Shown: one piece after another, positions 62,962 to 64,000 of the stretch | Position numbering within the stretch: the first letter of the stretch is position 1 | Layout: every line of letters begins with the position of its first letter | Assembly (NCBI RefSeq): GCF_006539565.1 | Contig: NZ_BJNG01000006.1 | Location: 1 to 64,000, forward strand | Origin: Pseudonocardia hydrocarbonoxydans | GTDB lineage: Bacteria > Actinomycetota > Actinomycetes > Mycobacteriales > Pseudonocardiaceae | DNA length: 64,000 nucleotides | Direction of reading: 5' to 3' | The notes under the pieces: generated by a model | Databases searched by the model: none | Told to the model about the DNA's origin: nothing | What the model saw: only the letters and a program-made list of their open reading frames with translations | Made by a program: the position numbers and the translations under genes

Positions 62962-63505
62962 CGGCGGTCTCCGTGGCCGAGGACTCCTTCTTCGACGGCG
63001 TGCGGGTGCCGTCGAGCTCCCGGCCGAGCAGCGCGAGCACGACCAGCAGCGCGCCGCCGCAGACGATGGAGGAGTCGGCGAGGTTGAACACCGGGAAGAC
63101 GCGACCGTCGGGGGCGAACGGCGACACGAGGTCGACGACGTGGCCCTGCAGCGGCCCGGGTGCCCGGAATATGCGGTCGACGAGGTTGCCCGTCGCGCCC
63201 CCGAGGATGAGCCCGAGCGCGATTGCCCAGCCGGTGGAGCGCAGCTTGCGCGACACCCGGATGATCACGACCACCACCCCGAGCGCGATCAGCGACAGCA
63301 CCCAGGTGTAGCCGGTGGCCAGCGAGAACGCCGCACCCGGGTTGCGCACGAGCTGCAGGTTGATCAGACCCCCCAGCAGCTCGACGGGCTCGCGGCCCTC
63401 CAGCAGCGCCACACCGATCGCCTTCGTGGCGATGTCGGCGGCCAGGATCAGGACCGCGATCAGGGCGAGCAGCCGGACACGGGGGGCGGTTGCGGGGGCA
63501 CTCAC
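62954..63505 (-). CDS. lspA: Lipoprotein signal peptidase LspA
   Basis: A 183-residue membrane protease (signal peptidase II) with four helices that removes signal peptides after Lgt acts. Motifs: [28 protein letters not shown] and [11 protein letters not shown], with the two catalytic Asp residues in NLVDRI and NLADS. GTG at 63503-63505 chosen over an upstream in-frame TTG; GATGAT lies 6 nt upstream. Downstream rluD overlaps by 8 bp. Confidence 0.94.
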   Translation of the reverse strand: MSAPATAPRVRLLALIAVLILAADIATKAIGVALLEGREPVELLGGLINLQLVRNPGAAFSLATGYTWVLSLIALGVVVVIIRVSRKLRSTGWAIALGLILGGATGNLVDRIFRAPGPLQGHVVDLVSPFAPDGRVFPVFNLADSSIVCGGALLVVLALLGRELDGTRTPSKKESSATETAGE

Positions 63506-63519
63506 CCGGCCATCATCCC

Positions 63520-64000
63520 TCAACGCGGGGTGCTGCCGCGCCAGCGGGCCAGGCGTCCGCCCGCGTCGACGGCCCGGATGCGCGCCTCCGTCGCCTGCCG
63601 CACCCCCGACGTGGCGACGACCAGCAGCTGGTCGCGCTCGCGCAGCCGGGTCCCGCCGTCCGGGGTGAACGCCTCCCCGCGGCGCACCACCAGGCTGACC
63701 GTCGCCCCCACGGGCAGCCGCAGCTCGCGCAGGTAGACGCCCTGCAGCCGCGACCCGACGGGCACCCGCACCTGGATCAGGTCGGCGCCGAGCTCGTCGA
63801 GCGGGGCGGCGTCGACCTCGATCCGCTGGGCGTCGACGGCCTGGGTCACCCCCAGCAGCCGGGCGACGGCGGGCAGCGTCGTGCCCTGCACCAGCGTCAG
63901 CACCACGACCAGCACGAACACGACGTCGACGAGCATGCCCGCGCCGGGCGCGCCCTCCGTCAACGCGATGAGGGCGAGCACGATCGGGACCGCGCCGCGC
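63520..64000 (-). CDS. K+/H+ or Na+/H+ antiporter, C-terminal part (cut by window edge)
   Basis: About 160 C-terminal residues are visible. RGAVPIVLALIALTEG and the helix VFVLVVVLTLVQGTTLPAVARLLG are the last membrane helices of a CPA1/NhaP2-type cation/proton antiporter. Then follows a TrkA_C-like domain (VRVPVGSRLQGVYLRELRLP, LVVRRGEAFTPDGGTRLRERDQLLVVAT) that may bind a nucleotide regulator. The N-terminal part lies beyond the right edge. lspA follows after 14 bp on the same strand. Confidence 0.85.
   Translation of the reverse strand, partial: RGAVPIVLALIALTEGAPGAGMLVDVVFVLVVVLTLVQGTTLPAVARLLGVTQAVDAQRIEVDAAPLDELGADLIQVRVPVGSRLQGVYLRELRLPVGATVSLVVRRGEAFTPDGGTRLRERDQLLVVATSGVRQATEARIRAVDAGGRLARWRGSTPR

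Overview
The window is a chromosomal segment of a very GC-rich actinomycete. The likeliest family is Pseudonocardiaceae, probably near Pseudonocardia; this is inferred from gene content and style, not from a database match. Supporting marks are strong G/C preference at third codon positions, frequent GTG starts, many GTGA/ATGA stop-start overlaps, and many genes whose start codon lies 6-9 nt after a TANNNT -10 box (leaderless transcripts). Typical actinobacterial genes are also present: priA instead of hisA/trpF, the biotin synthase auxiliary protein gene bsaP, an NrtR-nadABC divergon, an F420-type PPOX protein, a DUF3558 lipoprotein and a WXG/PPE-like pair. No tRNA, rRNA, CRISPR array, transposase or phage gene was seen. 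Nearly all of it is housekeeping metabolism, densely packed.

Layout. 1-2.4 kb: a cut MFS exporter, a histidine phosphatase, a HIT protein and an F420/PPOX protein. 2.4-12.5 kb: the glycogen-to-trehalose genes glgX(treX), treY and treZ, interrupted by an opposite-strand aromatic-acid module (benzoylformate decarboxylase, AAHS-type MFS transporter, IclR regulator). 12.5-16.6 kb: a large palindrome, malate dehydrogenase, a tandem pair of DUF418 membrane proteins and a small Pro-rich membrane protein. 16.5-20.8 kb: CoA-binding protein, metY, a PPE/WXG-like pair and a DUF3558 lipoprotein. 20.8-24.8 kb: tesB, pyruvate kinase, DUF2461 protein and lgt. 24.8-30.1 kb: trpE-(membrane protein)-trpC-trpB-trpA. 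30.2-38.8 kb: a TetR regulator and the his genes hisD-C-B-H / priA-hisF-hisI, split by a membrane Ser/Thr kinase and an SDR enzyme. 38.9-44.8 kb: a small CxxC protein, nadA-B-C with divergent nrtR, a Lon-N-domain protein and a PemK/MazF-like protein. 44.8-52.5 kb: bioA, a SulP-carbonic anhydrase fusion, bioF-bioD-bioB-bsaP and a divergent PaaX-family regulator. 52.5-64 kb: dnaE, two GT4 glycosyltransferases, two membrane proteins, a hydrolase, rluD-like, lspA and a cut K+/H+ antiporter.

How the genes work together. TreX, TreY and TreZ turn glycogen into trehalose. TrpE, TrpC, TrpB and TrpA cover most of the tryptophan route, and PriA (in the his cluster) should also supply the missing TrpF step. 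HisD, C, B, H, PriA, HisF and HisI cover most of histidine synthesis; hisG and hisE are not here. NadA, B and C make nicotinate mononucleotide and are probably repressed by NrtR through a 23-bp palindrome between the two transcripts. BioA, F, D, B and BsaP make biotin, next to a predicted bicarbonate transporter-carbonic anhydrase that could supply the inorganic carbon BioD uses. Lgt and LspA are both lipoprotein-maturation enzymes.

The most unusual signals are non-coding or structural: a 51-bp inverted repeat lying in frame inside nadB, a 62-bp near-perfect palindrome between treZ and mdh, a 28-bp GC-rich element present twice in intergenic DNA, an 11-bp palindrome overlapping both -10 boxes of the bioA/PaaX divergon, and a benzoylformate decarboxylase with Tyr where a catalytic His is expected.
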